From NCBI GenBank assembly GCA_050018455.1, contig JBEKAA010000012.1:1-64000 (forward strand): 64,000 nucleotides of DNA. The letters run 5' to 3'. This DNA is from RBG-13-68-16 sp050018455. Its GTDB lineage: Bacteria > Acidobacteriota > Thermoanaerobaculia > Thermoanaerobaculales > Thermoanaerobaculaceae. Each line of letters starts with the position of its first letter. Positions within the stretch are counted from its first letter, which is position 1. The notes beneath the pieces were generated by a model. The model had not been told where the DNA came from and searched no databases. It saw nothing but the letters and a program-made list of their open reading frames with translations. A program made the position numbers and the translations under genes. Shown here one piece after another: positions 15,809-23,831 of this stretch.

Positions 15809-17962
15809 ATGACGACTCTCGCACTCCCGCTTGTCGCCGCGGTGGCGGCTCTCTTTCCGGAGGCACGCTCTTTCTGGGTCGTCACCACCGGGCCTCAACT
15901 CCAGCCGACCCAGCTCGAGGTTCGCGCTCGCCTGGTCCGTGAGGGCCGCACCGTCGCGGTTTACCAGGAGGAGGGCTACCACTTCTCGACCCTGGGCGAG
16001 GCCGACGAGACGCAACAGATCGAGGCAGCCGTCAACGCCTTCGACAAGATCATCTACCCCCGGGAAGTGGAACTCTTCGGTCCCTGCCCGGACCTCGACG
16101 GCAACGGGAAGGTGATCCTCCTTCTGACTCACGAAGCCGGTCCCTCCGGCCTCTTCTTCCCGTTTGACCAACTACTTGAGAACGAAGCGGTTCGCTCCGG
16201 ATTTCACTCCAACCAGGGCGAGATCCTCTACCACGCGTTTGGGCGTCAGGGGAACCGGGCTACCAGAAACATCCAGGAGCTGGCCGAGACCTTCCACCGG
16301 CTGCTGCACTACAGCCGCGACCCCGGCGAGACGTCCTGGAGCGAGCTGCTGGCCAACTACACGCCCTACCTGTGCGGCCTCGCGTCGGCCCGCCTGCTCT
16401 GGGGAGACATCGACCCCGAAAACCGCGCTCACGCCCCCGGAGACCCGTGGGCAGACAGGGGCTGGTCGCTGCTCTTCATCGAGTACCTGCGTGACAAGTT
16501 CGGCGACCAGGGGCTGCGTGACCTCGTCGCGCGCCCCGAGAAGGGACTCGCGGGCATCGGTCGGATGCTCGCCGAGCGAGGCGACAGGCGCACCCCGGCA
16601 GACTTGCTCGGCGACTTCGCGATGGCTTGCTGGCTCGACGACCCGGCCCTGGCGGACGGCCGGTTCTCCTTCGCGTCGGTCGTGCCTCCTCGCCCGCCCG
16701 CTCCCGTAAGGGCGACGGCGGCCCGTCCGACCTCGGGGGCCATCGAGGTCGGTGTAGGAGGTCTCGCATTCCTGACCGTCGAAGGGAGCGGCGAACGGCC
16801 GTTCCCGCTCACCCTTCAAGGCGACCCTTCCGTCCGCTGGGTCGGGCGAGCGGTCAAGCTGCACGTCCAGGGTCCGGACAGGGAGTTGCCGCTCGCCTTC
16901 TCGCCGGCGGGAACCGTCAAGCTAGAGCTTCCCGCGCTCACGCCGGCCGAGAGTGTCGTGGTGGCGGTCTCGCCGGTGCCGGCGGAGTCTCCCCTGTTCG
17001 ACAGCCGCGTCCTCCTGCTTCGTTGGGGCGTCGGCTGGGTGCCTCAGGCTCCGTCGGACCAGAGCAGGGAGACGCTCCGCACGCTCGTAGGGAAAGCCCT
17101 GCCCGACGCCGGAGCGGCCGCGCGCTCGCGCTTGATGACGACCGTGGACCGTCTGAGCGGCGCCCCCCGCGAGAGCTCCGAAGGGCCGGTTGTTACCACC
17201 CGGTATGCGTGGGCTCCGCAGGCACGAGCGGTGGTCGAGGTGTTGCTGCAGGAAGCGAACCGGCGCGGCCTTCCCGCTCGCTCCTCGCCTTTCATCCAAA
17301 GGGTGCCAAACGGCGTGCAGCAGGAATGGAGCAACGTCCTCATCGAGCTTCCGGGCAATGACCCCCGGCGATGGCCGGTCGTGCTCGCGGCGCACTGGGA
17401 CGGCGCCAGGGGCAACCTTCGCGATTCCTACCTGCGCGCTCTCAACGTCAACGACAACGCGTCAGGTGTTGCCGTTGCGCTCGAGGCCGCGGCTGCGATG
17501 AGCCGTTCCCTCCACCGGGCTCCCATCATCGTGGCCTTCCTCGCAGGCGGATACCACGACGCCGCCGGCGCCCATGCACTGCTCGAGGAACTCGGCGGGA
17601 AGGTCTCGGCGTGGGTCGAGCTCGACGCCGTCGGGGTGCCGGAGAGCTGGCCCCATACGCTTGACGTTCGCCTCGAGGGCGACAAGGATCTCGGGCGTTC
17701 CTCGTGGAGCATCACGCAGGCCTTCCGCCACGCAGGCTTCGTCCCCAAGGTCACGCGGGAGATCCAGGCCCCGCACACCGGGGGCAGTATGGCGCGGGCG
17801 CTCGGCCGGCCTGCGCTCGTCGTCCGCGTGGGGCCCGACGGTCAGGACGACAGTCTGGACACGTCACCGGCCATCGAGCGAGACAGCCTTGCGCCCGATT
17901 TCATGGTGCTGCTCGTGAAGGCGCTGGCCGGAGTCGGGTTGAGCCTGGCTGGAGTGCCGTGA
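15809..17962 (+). CDS. Secreted M28-like peptidase homologue with degenerate sites
   Basis: A protein of 717 residues with a short N-terminal hydrophobic stretch that may be a signal peptide. Residues about 80-290 resemble the hyicolysin-like (M30) neutral protease fold, but where a HExxH zinc motif is expected there is AETFHRLLHY (near 160). Residues about 480-715 resemble an M28 aminopeptidase: LAAHWDG and NVNDNASGVAVAL keep the first metal-binding His and Asp. The usual Glu-Glu pair, however, is replaced in FLAGGYHDAAGAH (near 575). Both domains may therefore be inactive binding modules. GGAGG lies upstream of the ATG. Not obviously in an operon with the kinase gene 40 bases downstream. 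Confidence 0.7.
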   Translation: MTTLALPLVAAVAALFPEARSFWVVTTGPQLQPTQLEVRARLVREGRTVAVYQEEGYHFSTLGEADETQQIEAAVNAFDKIIYPREVELFGPCPDLDGNGKVILLLTHEAGPSGLFFPFDQLLENEAVRSGFHSNQGEILYHAFGRQGNRATRNIQELAETFHRLLHYSRDPGETSWSELLANYTPYLCGLASARLLWGDIDPENRAHAPGDPWADRGWSLLFIEYLRDKFGDQGLRDLVARPEKGLAGIGRMLAERGDRRTPADLLGDFAMACWLDDPALADGRFSFASVVPPRPPAPVRATAARPTSGAIEVGVGGLAFLTVEGSGERPFPLTLQGDPSVRWVGRAVKLHVQGPDRELPLAFSPAGTVKLELPALTPAESVVVAVSPVPAESPLFDSRVLLLRWGVGWVPQAPSDQSRETLRTLVGKALPDAGAAARSRLMTTVDRLSGAPRESSEGPVVTTRYAWAPQARAVVEVLLQEANRRGLPARSSPFIQRVPNGVQQEWSNVLIELPGNDPRRWPVVLAAHWDGARGNLRDSYLRALNVNDNASGVAVALEAAAAMSRSLHRAPIIVAFLAGGYHDAAGAHALLEELGGKVSAWVELDAVGVPESWPHTLDVRLEGDKDLGRSSWSITQAFRHAGFVPKVTREIQAPHTGGSMARALGRPALVVRVGPDGQDDSLDTSPAIERDSLAPDFMVLLVKALAGVGLSLAGVP

Positions 17963-18002
17963 GGCCGTCGGTGGCCATGGCAGCGGGAAGGAGAGCACGT
18001 CA

Positions 18003-18488
18003 GTGGACCTGAACGTGGTCAAGATCGAGAAGCCCGAGGCTACAAACTTCATCCTCGGACAGGCTCATTTCATCAAGACCGTTGAGGACCTTCACGAGGC
18101 GATGGTGTCGGCGAACCCGCAGATCCGGTTCGGCATTGCGTTCTGCGAGTCATCGGGTCCTGCGCTGGTGCGCCGATCGGGCAACGACGAGACGCTGGTG
18201 GAGCTCGCCACCCGCAACGCCCTCGCCGTGGGAGCCGGCCATTCCTTCTTCGTTTTTCTCGAGAACGGTTTTCCGGTCAACGTTCTGAACGCGATCAAGG
18301 CCGTCCCCGAGGTGTGCCGGATCTACTGCGCCACGGCGAATCCGGCCGAGATCGTCGTCGCGGAAAGCGACACGGGCCGCGCCATCCTCGGTGTCGTGGA
18401 CGGCTGCCGGCCCAAGGGCGTGGAGGGCGAACAGGACGTCCTTGCACGCCTGCGCTTCTTGCGCCAGATCGGCTACAAGCTCGGGTAG
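18003..18488 (+). CDS. Adenosine-specific kinase family protein
   Basis: A protein of 161 residues matching the adenosine-specific kinase family (PF04008), first described from archaea (Thermoplasma Ta0880) and unrelated to ribokinase-type adenosine kinases. Seen motifs are FILGQAHFIKTVEDLHEA near the N-terminus, RFGIAFCESSGPALVR in the middle, GHSFFVFLENGFPVNVL and the late CATANPAEIVV with GRAILGVVDG. The predicted reaction is phosphorylation of adenosine to AMP, a salvage step in the cytoplasm. Start GTG at 18003. The length is normal. The LysE gene follows after 6 bases, so the two are likely co-transcribed; a functional link is not evident. Confidence 0.85.
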   Translation: MDLNVVKIEKPEATNFILGQAHFIKTVEDLHEAMVSANPQIRFGIAFCESSGPALVRRSGNDETLVELATRNALAVGAGHSFFVFLENGFPVNVLNAIKAVPEVCRIYCATANPAEIVVAESDTGRAILGVVDGCRPKGVEGEQDVLARLRFLRQIGYKLG

Positions 18489-18494
18489 CTTGCC

Positions 18495-19169
18495 TTGTCC
18501 GGGCTCACGGTTCCGCTATCTTTGCCGGCGCTGGTGGCTTCGGGGTTTGTCGTGTCCCTCGCGACGGTCGCGGTGCCGGGCCCGATCACGCTGGTGGCCA
18601 CCCGCCTCGCCCTCTCACGCCACCTGTCGTCGGCGGTCTGGTTCCTCGTCGGCGTCACGACACTCGACGTGACGCTCTTCACGGCCCTTGCATCGGGCGC
18701 CGGTCCCCTGCTCCGGACGATCGGCGCGCTCCCGATAGTCGAGATCACCGGAGGGATCGCGCTCCTCTGGGGGGGAATCAGCTCGCTGCGGGCGGCACCG
18801 CCGAAGCGCAAACCGCGTGTGACGGTCAACAATGTGGAGGAACGGAAGGCGTTCGGCAGCTTCGTCTTGGGCCTGCTGGTTGCAGCGGGAAATCCGCACT
18901 ACTGGATCTGGTGGGTCACGGCCGGCCTCGCATTCGTCGAAGCGGCACGCGCACACGGCGGGTCGGGCCTCCTGTGGATGCTCGGCGCCCTCGTGGGGGG
19001 AGTCATGGCGTGGTACGCCCCTCTGCTGTGGGCCTTGAGCCACGGTTCCTCGCTGCTCACGCCGCGAGTGGAGCAGGTGGTTATCAAGGGCATGGGGATC
19101 GTGCTTCTCCTGCTGGGCGCCGGGCTCGCCAGCCTGGGGAGCTGGCGATTCTGGGTCGCCCATTTCTGA
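18495..19169 (+). CDS. LysE family exporter
   Basis: An inner-membrane amino acid exporter-like protein of 224 residues with about six hydrophobic segments. The N-terminal run VAVPGPITLVATRLALSR is the conserved PGP-type motif of the LysE/RhtB superfamily, and AAGNPHYWIWWVTAG near residue 140 is the matching second-half signature. The start is taken as TTG at 18495, 6 bases after the preceding stop; ribosome binding would have to use sequence at the end of that gene, so the start is less certain than the frame. The substrate cannot be predicted. It is followed by an inverted repeat that may terminate transcription. Confidence 0.8.
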   Translation: MSGLTVPLSLPALVASGFVVSLATVAVPGPITLVATRLALSRHLSSAVWFLVGVTTLDVTLFTALASGAGPLLRTIGALPIVEITGGIALLWGGISSLRAAPPKRKPRVTVNNVEERKAFGSFVLGLLVAAGNPHYWIWWVTAGLAFVEAARAHGGSGLLWMLGALVGGVMAWYAPLLWALSHGSSLLTPRVEQVVIKGMGIVLLLLGAGLASLGSWRFWVAHF

Positions 19170-19375
19170 AAAGCAGGCGTCCGGGGTCCGGGCACGGTGA
19201 AACGTGGTCAGTGGTCCGAAGAGACAGGCAGAGGAGCGGAGGGGCTGAGGAGCAGAGGGGCGAAGACACCAGCGAGGTGTCGTTTGCCCCTCCGCTCCCC
19301 TGCACCTCTGCCCCCCTGCTATTGCACCCCTGACGGTGCAGGTACGCGACGCGCGTCGCCCCTGAGGCACTCCTA
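19170..19375. repeat. Second inverted array of GAGCAGAGGGGC-like words
   Basis: The left arm (about 19212-19263) holds repeated variants such as GCAGAGGAGCGGAGGGGCTG. The right arm (about 19288-19320) is the approximate reverse complement (GCCCCTCCGCTCCCCTGCAC). A spacer with its own small dyad, GACACC/GGTGTC, lies between. The same word family occurs at 8123-8257. Both copies sit where two genes converge, which fits a bidirectional terminator or a small repeated element. No gene is visible in the gap. Confidence 0.55.
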
Positions 19376-21244
19376 CTACACGGAGGCGGAGTGGGGGTGC
19401 GCGAACACCCGCGCGTCGATGAACAGCCGCACCAGGTCCGCATCGAGGAAGCCCTCCCGCACCTCGTCCTCGAGGATCGCGAGGGCTCGCTCGGGAGGCA
19501 CCGACCTCTTGTAGGGCCGGTCCCCGACCGTGAGGGCGTCGAAGATGTCCGACACGGTCATCATCCGAACCTCCGGCGGGATCTGCTCCGCGACGAGACG
19601 GTTGGGGTACCCGCGCCCGTTGAGCTTCTCGTGATGGCCGTACGCGATCGCCGGCACCGCCGCCAGCCGCTTTGGCCAGGGGATCGTGAGCAGGAATTGG
19701 TAGGAGTGCACCACGTGCGACTCCATCTCCCGCCGCTCGACCTCGTCCAGAGAGCCCTTGGACACCGAGAGCGCCCTCGCCTCCTCCGGAAGGAGAAGTG
19801 GCAGCTCGTTCCCGTCGACGGGAAAGGTCGCCCGCTGGAGGCCGGTCACCAGGTGGGCCGTCGCCGATCCGAGGACGGCCGGCTCGTTCGCCTGCATCAC
19901 GGCGGCGAGGTGTGATTCGAGCTCGCTCCTCAGGCGGTTCACCGAGGCCTCGAGATTGGCGAGGTCGTCCGCAGTGGGCGCCCTGCCCAGGCCCCTGAGC
20001 GCAGCCAGAAAGCGCCGAAGCACGGCCACCTCGTGCGCGCGGAAGGCGTGGCGAAAGCGCTCTTCCACCAAGGCGAGGCGATCGGGATAGAGCTTCTTCG
20101 CCTTCTTCAGCACGGCTTCACGGACACCGACCTTGCCGAAGTCGTGGAGCAGGGCCGCGTACCGCAGTTGGATCATCTCGTCGCGCGAGAAGCGAACGTC
20201 GCGGTACGCCGCCGGCGGGTTCGTCTCGAGCGCCTGTGCAAGCGAGACCGTGTAGTTCGCGACACGGTGCGAGTGGCCCGAGGTCGCCGGGTCGCGCTGC
20301 TCGATCGTCAGCACCGCCGCCCGGACGAACCCCTCGAACAGGCTCTCGATCTCGTTCACGAGCCGCGTGTTCTCGATCGCCACGGCGGCCTGCGCGGCGA
20401 GGGCTCGGATCAGCCACACCTCGCCCTGCCCGAACGGCCTGACCACGGCATCCGCAGCCTCCGCGGAAAGGACCTTGGCCGCAGCGTCGGTCTTCCGGTT
20501 GATCAGCTGGAGCACGCCGATGACCTGCCCGCTCCTCGTGCTGATCGGAGCGGTCAGGGTGGAGCGCGTGTGGTAGCCGATCGCGAGGTCGAAGCTCTCG
20601 TTGAAGCGGTAGGGCACGTCGGGCGGCAGATGGCGAACGTCCTCCACCGTCATCGGCTCGCCGGTCGTCGCAACGTATCCTGCGAGCGACCCGGTCGTGA
20701 TGGGCATGGCGGTGGTGACCATGCTGGGCGGCACGGAGTCGTTCTGGGCAAGCGCGAACCGCAGCATGCGCTCGCCGTCGCGCTCCTCGATGAGATACAG
20801 CGATCCCGCATCCGCGCGAACGAGCTCCCGCGCCGTGGACAGGATCAGCTGGAGCAGCTTGTCGAGGTCGCGTTCCGCGGTGAGCGCGACGCCCACGCGG
20901 ACGAGGTCCAGCTGCTGGTCCTGCGCGAGTGCCGTTGCTCGTCGCTGCTCCTCGAGCCGGCCTCTCAGCCGCAAGACCTCGAGGGCCGCATCGATCGCGC
21001 GGTCGAGCTGCGAACCTGAGCACCCCTCCGGCAGCGACAGGAACGGGGGCGACGAGGCCTCCAGCGTCCTGTCCCCCACGACGATCCAGAGGCTGCCCGC
21101 CCGATCTGCTTCGACCCATGAGCCGAACGAACCCGGGGTCGTGACCACGACGGCATCCGCAATCGCTTCTCCGGGACGGACGATCCTTGCGCTTCGCGCA
21201 GTGCGCTCCGCCGTCTCGGACGTGACGAGAACCTGGTGGGCCAC
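19376..21244 (-). CDS. GAF and HD-GYP domain cyclic-di-GMP phosphodiesterase
   Basis: Probable cytoplasmic signalling enzyme of 622 residues that hydrolyses cyclic-di-GMP. After an N-terminal region of unknown fold (1-110), a GAF sensor domain spans about 115-310 (DLDKLLQLILSTARELVRAD, later VIGVLQLINRK). The HD-GYP domain spans about 325-615: GHSHRVANYT, YAALLHDFGKVGV with the metal-binding HD, and YGHHEKLNGRGYP with the GYP signature. About 100 residues are inserted between the HD and GYP motifs, longer than usual. Start GTG at 21244. It stands alone and converges on lysE. With the MshEN protein at 31.2 kb it is one of two likely cyclic-di-GMP genes in the window. Confidence 0.88.
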   Translation of the reverse strand: MAHQVLVTSETAERTARSARIVRPGEAIADAVVVTTPGSFGSWVEADRAGSLWIVVGDRTLEASSPPFLSLPEGCSGSQLDRAIDAALEVLRLRGRLEEQRRATALAQDQQLDLVRVGVALTAERDLDKLLQLILSTARELVRADAGSLYLIEERDGERMLRFALAQNDSVPPSMVTTAMPITTGSLAGYVATTGEPMTVEDVRHLPPDVPYRFNESFDLAIGYHTRSTLTAPISTRSGQVIGVLQLINRKTDAAAKVLSAEAADAVVRPFGQGEVWLIRALAAQAAVAIENTRLVNEIESLFEGFVRAAVLTIEQRDPATSGHSHRVANYTVSLAQALETNPPAAYRDVRFSRDEMIQLRYAALLHDFGKVGVREAVLKKAKKLYPDRLALVEERFRHAFRAHEVAVLRRFLAALRGLGRAPTADDLANLEASVNRLRSELESHLAAVMQANEPAVLGSATAHLVTGLQRATFPVDGNELPLLLPEEARALSVSKGSLDEVERREMESHVVHSYQFLLTIPWPKRLAAVPAIAYGHHEKLNGRGYPNRLVAEQIPPEVRMMTVSDIFDALTVGDRPYKRSVPPERALAILEDEVREGFLDADLVRLFIDARVFAHPHSASV

Positions 21245-21306
21245 CTTGGCTGAAGTATAGCCCCGCGAGTGGGCGACAAGCCCTTCGCTGCCTCAGTCCG
21301 TGCCCC

Positions 21307-21600
21307 TCAGCGCCAGAAACCGGGTGCCCATCGCCAGCCGCTGGTGTGCCTGTACCACCGCCCCGGGACCCAGACGGCATGAGCGCGCGGCGGGACCACC
21401 CACGACCCGGCCATCCACACCCAGCGGGAGTGCCACGCCCAGTAGCCGTCGATCCAGACGAAAGCGGGGCCGGGTGCCACACCGCGGAGCTCGACGATCG
21501 GACCCGGCGGCGGCCCGGGCACCGCCAGCCGCACGACGCAGCCTCCGAACACCGCCACCCCTACCGCGGTCGCCATCACCAGCGCCGCCAACCGTCTCAT
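21307..21600 (-). CDS. Small lipoprotein with WXXGXW-type repeats
   Basis: The 97-residue product begins with a lipoprotein signal peptide (MRRLAALVMATAVGVAVFGG then Cys21). The mature part is rich in Trp and Tyr: WIDGYWAWHSRWVWMAGSW and WVPGRWYRHTSGWRWAPGFW, resembling the YXWQ/WXXGXW repeat family (PF12779) of small envelope proteins of unknown function. ATG at 21600 has GGGAGGGAG upstream. The same frame stays open to another ATG at 21840 that also has GGAGG 7 bases upstream, so a longer product of 177 residues with its own N-terminal hydrophobic segment is possible; the internal lipobox favours the short form. Confidence 0.7.
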   Translation of the reverse strand: MRRLAALVMATAVGVAVFGGCVVRLAVPGPPPGPIVELRGVAPGPAFVWIDGYWAWHSRWVWMAGSWVVPPRAHAVWVPGRWYRHTSGWRWAPGFWR

Positions 21601-21911
21601 CTCGGCTCCCTCCCTGCCATAAGAGACGGATGGAGCCCTCCCGACGATTACACGACCCGCCTGGACGAACGAGACCCACACCCTCAAACGCTCGCCGGCG
21701 CGCTTCCGACCGTCCGGCGCAACCTGGATAGCCACGCCCACGACCGTACCCTGCGAACCCTTCCCAAGCCGCTCGATATCGACGCGAAGCGCCAACGGAG
21801 AGGCTGCGATCCCTGCAAAGGCCATCAGGGGTGCGAGCATGTGAGGGCCTCCGCGTAGCCAACGTTACCGTTGTCTTGTGACATGGTCGTGCGGGCAACA
21901 CTCTGAAAATG

Positions 21912-21932
21912 TATGAGTCTCTATGACTCATA
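21912..21932. promoter_or_regulatory. HAIR-like operator (HspR-type)
   Basis: TATGAGT, seven bases, then ACTCATA: a perfect 7-bp inverted repeat. The HspR-associated inverted repeat is CTTGAGT-N7-ACTCAAG, so spacing and the GAGT/ACTC cores agree exactly and only the outer bases differ. It lies 26 bases upstream of the putative -35 of hsp20, a gene commonly controlled by HspR-type repressors. No hspR gene is in the window. Confidence 0.6.
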
Positions 21933-21957
21933 TACTTCACTTCCACAACATCAGGAC

Positions 21958-21986
21958 TTGACAGCATTGGGCTCAGATACCATATT
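21958..21986 (+). promoter_or_regulatory. Predicted promoter of hsp20
   Basis: TTGACA (21958-21963), a 17-base spacer, then CATATT (21981-21986). This is a full -35 match and four of six at -10 with ideal spacing, 44 bases before the likely original ATG at 22030. The region also has a weak likeness to heat-shock sigma-32 promoters (CTTGA...CCATAT), so the sigma factor is open. Confidence 0.5.
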
Positions 21987-22073
21987 GACCGTCGGGGCCT
22001 TTTCAAAAGGCCGGAAACGGAGGATGACCATGAGCACCATCTTCGTTGGGACCCATTCAAGGAGCTGGCGACC

Positions 22074-22487
22074 GTGCAGGACCGCATGAACCGCATGTTC
22101 AACGAGGTCTGGGGCCGCACTCGCCACGCGGACGAGGACTACATCTCCGGCAGCTGGATGCCCTCGGTGGACGTCCGCGAGACCAGGGACGCACTCGAGA
22201 TCGCGGCCGAGATTCCCGGCCTCGATCCGAAGGACGTCGAGGTCTCCGTCGAGAACGGCGTCCTCACCCTCAAGGGCAGCCGCCGCTTGGAGAAAGCCAC
22301 CGAAGGCGAGACGTACCACAGGGTGGAGCGCGCGTACGGGTCGTTCGAGCGCTCCTTCAGCCTGCCCACGAACGTCGATCGGGAGAAGATCCACGCGGTG
22401 TTCCGGCACGGCGTCCTGCACCTCACGCTGCCGAAACGCGAGGAGGCCAAGCCGAAGTCCATATCAATCAAGGTCGAGGACACGTGA
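22074..22487 (+). CDS. Hsp20 / alpha-crystallin small heat shock protein, frameshifted 5' end
   Basis: An ATP-independent chaperone that binds unfolding proteins in the cytoplasm. The alpha-crystallin domain (about residues 27-125) is complete, with VDVRETRDALEIAAEIPGLD and the late GVLHLTLPKREEAKPKSISI. The N-terminal sequence typical of the family (RWDPFKELATVQDRMNRMF) continues upstream of the GTG at 22074 but has no start in frame. A well-placed ATG at 22030 (GGAGG 6 bases upstream) would give MSTIF then RWDPF if one base were added near 22042-22044. As read, that ATG opens a 19-codon frame whose TGA overlaps an in-frame ATG at 22086. Either a real frameshift with restart or a sequencing error. 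Confidence 0.8.
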   Translation: MQDRMNRMFNEVWGRTRHADEDYISGSWMPSVDVRETRDALEIAAEIPGLDPKDVEVSVENGVLTLKGSRRLEKATEGETYHRVERAYGSFERSFSLPTNVDREKIHAVFRHGVLHLTLPKREEAKPKSISIKVEDT

Positions 22488-22604
22488 GGCGCGGGCGCGC
22501 ACCGCGCGTCCTCTCCACGCCTCTCCGGCCGGCCGACACCCAAGGACGGGAAAGTCCGCGACGCGCCGGCTCCCCGACGCGCCGTGCTTTGCGATCCGCG
22601 GCGA

Positions 22605-23765
22605 TCACGCCGGGGCGGTCGTCTCGAGGTCGCGAAGCGCCCGGGCGATCACCATCCGCTGCACCTCGCTGGTGCCTTCATAGATGGTGGTGACCCTGGC
22701 GTCGCGGTAGAGCCGCTCGACCGCGAACTCCCGCGAGAAGCCGTACCCGCCGTGCACCTGGACCGCGAGGGCTACCACGCGATTGGCCATCTCGCTGGCG
22801 ACCAGCTTGGCCTGAGCGCTGGTCCTGCTCAGCCTGCCCGGCCTCTCGGAAAGCCACGCCGCCCTGTACGTCAGCCAGCGCGCGGCCTCGAGTTCGGCGT
22901 CCATGTCCGCGAGCCGGAAGCCGACCGCCTGGTGCTCGATGATCGGTTTCTCGAACTGCTCCCTCTGTTTGGCGTACGTCATCGCCTCGTCGAACGCGGC
23001 CTGAGCGATCCCGAGCGCCTGCGCCGCTATCCCGAGCCGCGAGTGATCGAGCGTCGCGAGGGCGATCTTCATCCCCTCCCCCTCGCTCCCGAGCAGGTTC
23101 GCGGCAGGCACTTCCGCGTCCTCGAGGGTCACCGCCGCGGTCACCGAGGACCGCAGACCCATCTTCTTCTCCGGCGGGTGCACGACCACCCCCGGCTGTC
23201 TGGCATCCAGCACGAACGCCGAGATGCCGCGCGCGCGCAGCGACGGGTCTTTCGTCGCCAGCACGACGAACGTCGCTCCCACACCGGCGCTCGTGATCCA
23301 CGCCTTCGACCCGGACAGCAGGAACCGGTCGCCGTCGCGCCGGTACGCCGTTCGCAGAGAGGCGAGATCTGAGCCCGCCGCCGGCTCCGTGAGCATGATG
23401 CCGCCGAGCACCTCTCCCCGTGCCAGCGACGGAAGCGCCCGGGCCTTGAGCTCATCGCTCCCGAAGCGCGCGATCGGCCACTGGCAGACGGAGTTGGTCA
23501 CGGAGACGCCGACGGAGATGCTCGCGTCCACCCGCGCGATCTCCTCGACGGCGAGCAGGTACGAGAGCGCGTCCATGCCCGCGCCCCCGTAGGCCTCCGG
23601 CGTCAGCATCCCAAGCAGTCCAAGCGCGCCGAGCTCCTTGAAGATGTCGGCTGGGAACTCCCCTCTCTCGTCTCTCGCGGCCGCACCCGGCTTCAACCGT
23701 TCGGTGGCGAACGCCCGCACCGTGTCGCGCACCATCCGCTGCTGCTCCGAGAACTCGAAGTCCAT
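22605..23765 (-). CDS. Acyl-CoA dehydrogenase
   Basis: FAD-dependent enzyme of fatty acid or branched-chain acyl-CoA oxidation; it makes trans-2-enoyl-CoA and passes electrons to ETF. At 386 residues it has family length. The N-terminal helical domain (FEFSEQQRMVRDTVRAFA), the middle strand motif LTEPAAGSD with the SGSKAWITSAG run, and the C-terminal HGGYGFSREFAVERLYRD all fit. YEGTSEVQ near residue 368 holds the catalytic Glu position of the short/medium-chain group. Start ATG at 23765. It stands alone, divergent from mutL and convergent with hsp20. Chain-length preference cannot be read safely. Confidence 0.93.
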   Translation of the reverse strand: MDFEFSEQQRMVRDTVRAFATERLKPGAAARDERGEFPADIFKELGALGLLGMLTPEAYGGAGMDALSYLLAVEEIARVDASISVGVSVTNSVCQWPIARFGSDELKARALPSLARGEVLGGIMLTEPAAGSDLASLRTAYRRDGDRFLLSGSKAWITSAGVGATFVVLATKDPSLRARGISAFVLDARQPGVVVHPPEKKMGLRSSVTAAVTLEDAEVPAANLLGSEGEGMKIALATLDHSRLGIAAQALGIAQAAFDEAMTYAKQREQFEKPIIEHQAVGFRLADMDAELEAARWLTYRAAWLSERPGRLSRTSAQAKLVASEMANRVVALAVQVHGGYGFSREFAVERLYRDARVTTIYEGTSEVQRMVIARALRDLETTAPA

Positions 23766-23831
23766 GCCGCCATTCTACGCATCACCGGCGCCGGCCTTCC
23801 AACCCGGCCGCCTCTCGTGTACCTTCGAGCC

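Larger units (their letters stand above)
21601..22029. other. Gap upstream of hsp20 with in-frame extension of the lipoprotein frame
   Basis: On the minus strand 21601-21840 is an open extension of the lipoprotein frame. It reads like real protein (GTVVGVAIQVAPDG, RLRVWVSFVQAGRVIV) and starts at an ATG preceded by GGAGG, so it may be a second small secreted protein fused in frame to the lipoprotein. From 21860 to 22029 there is no gene: the stretch holds the HspR-like operator, a promoter and the ribosome-binding site of hsp20 (GGAGG at 22019-22023). Confidence 0.4.

Noticed and set aside
22046..22693. Overlapping 215-codon plus-strand frame across hsp20
   Set aside because: It is the out-of-frame continuation next to the alpha-crystallin frame, rich in Arg/Gly, with no homology.
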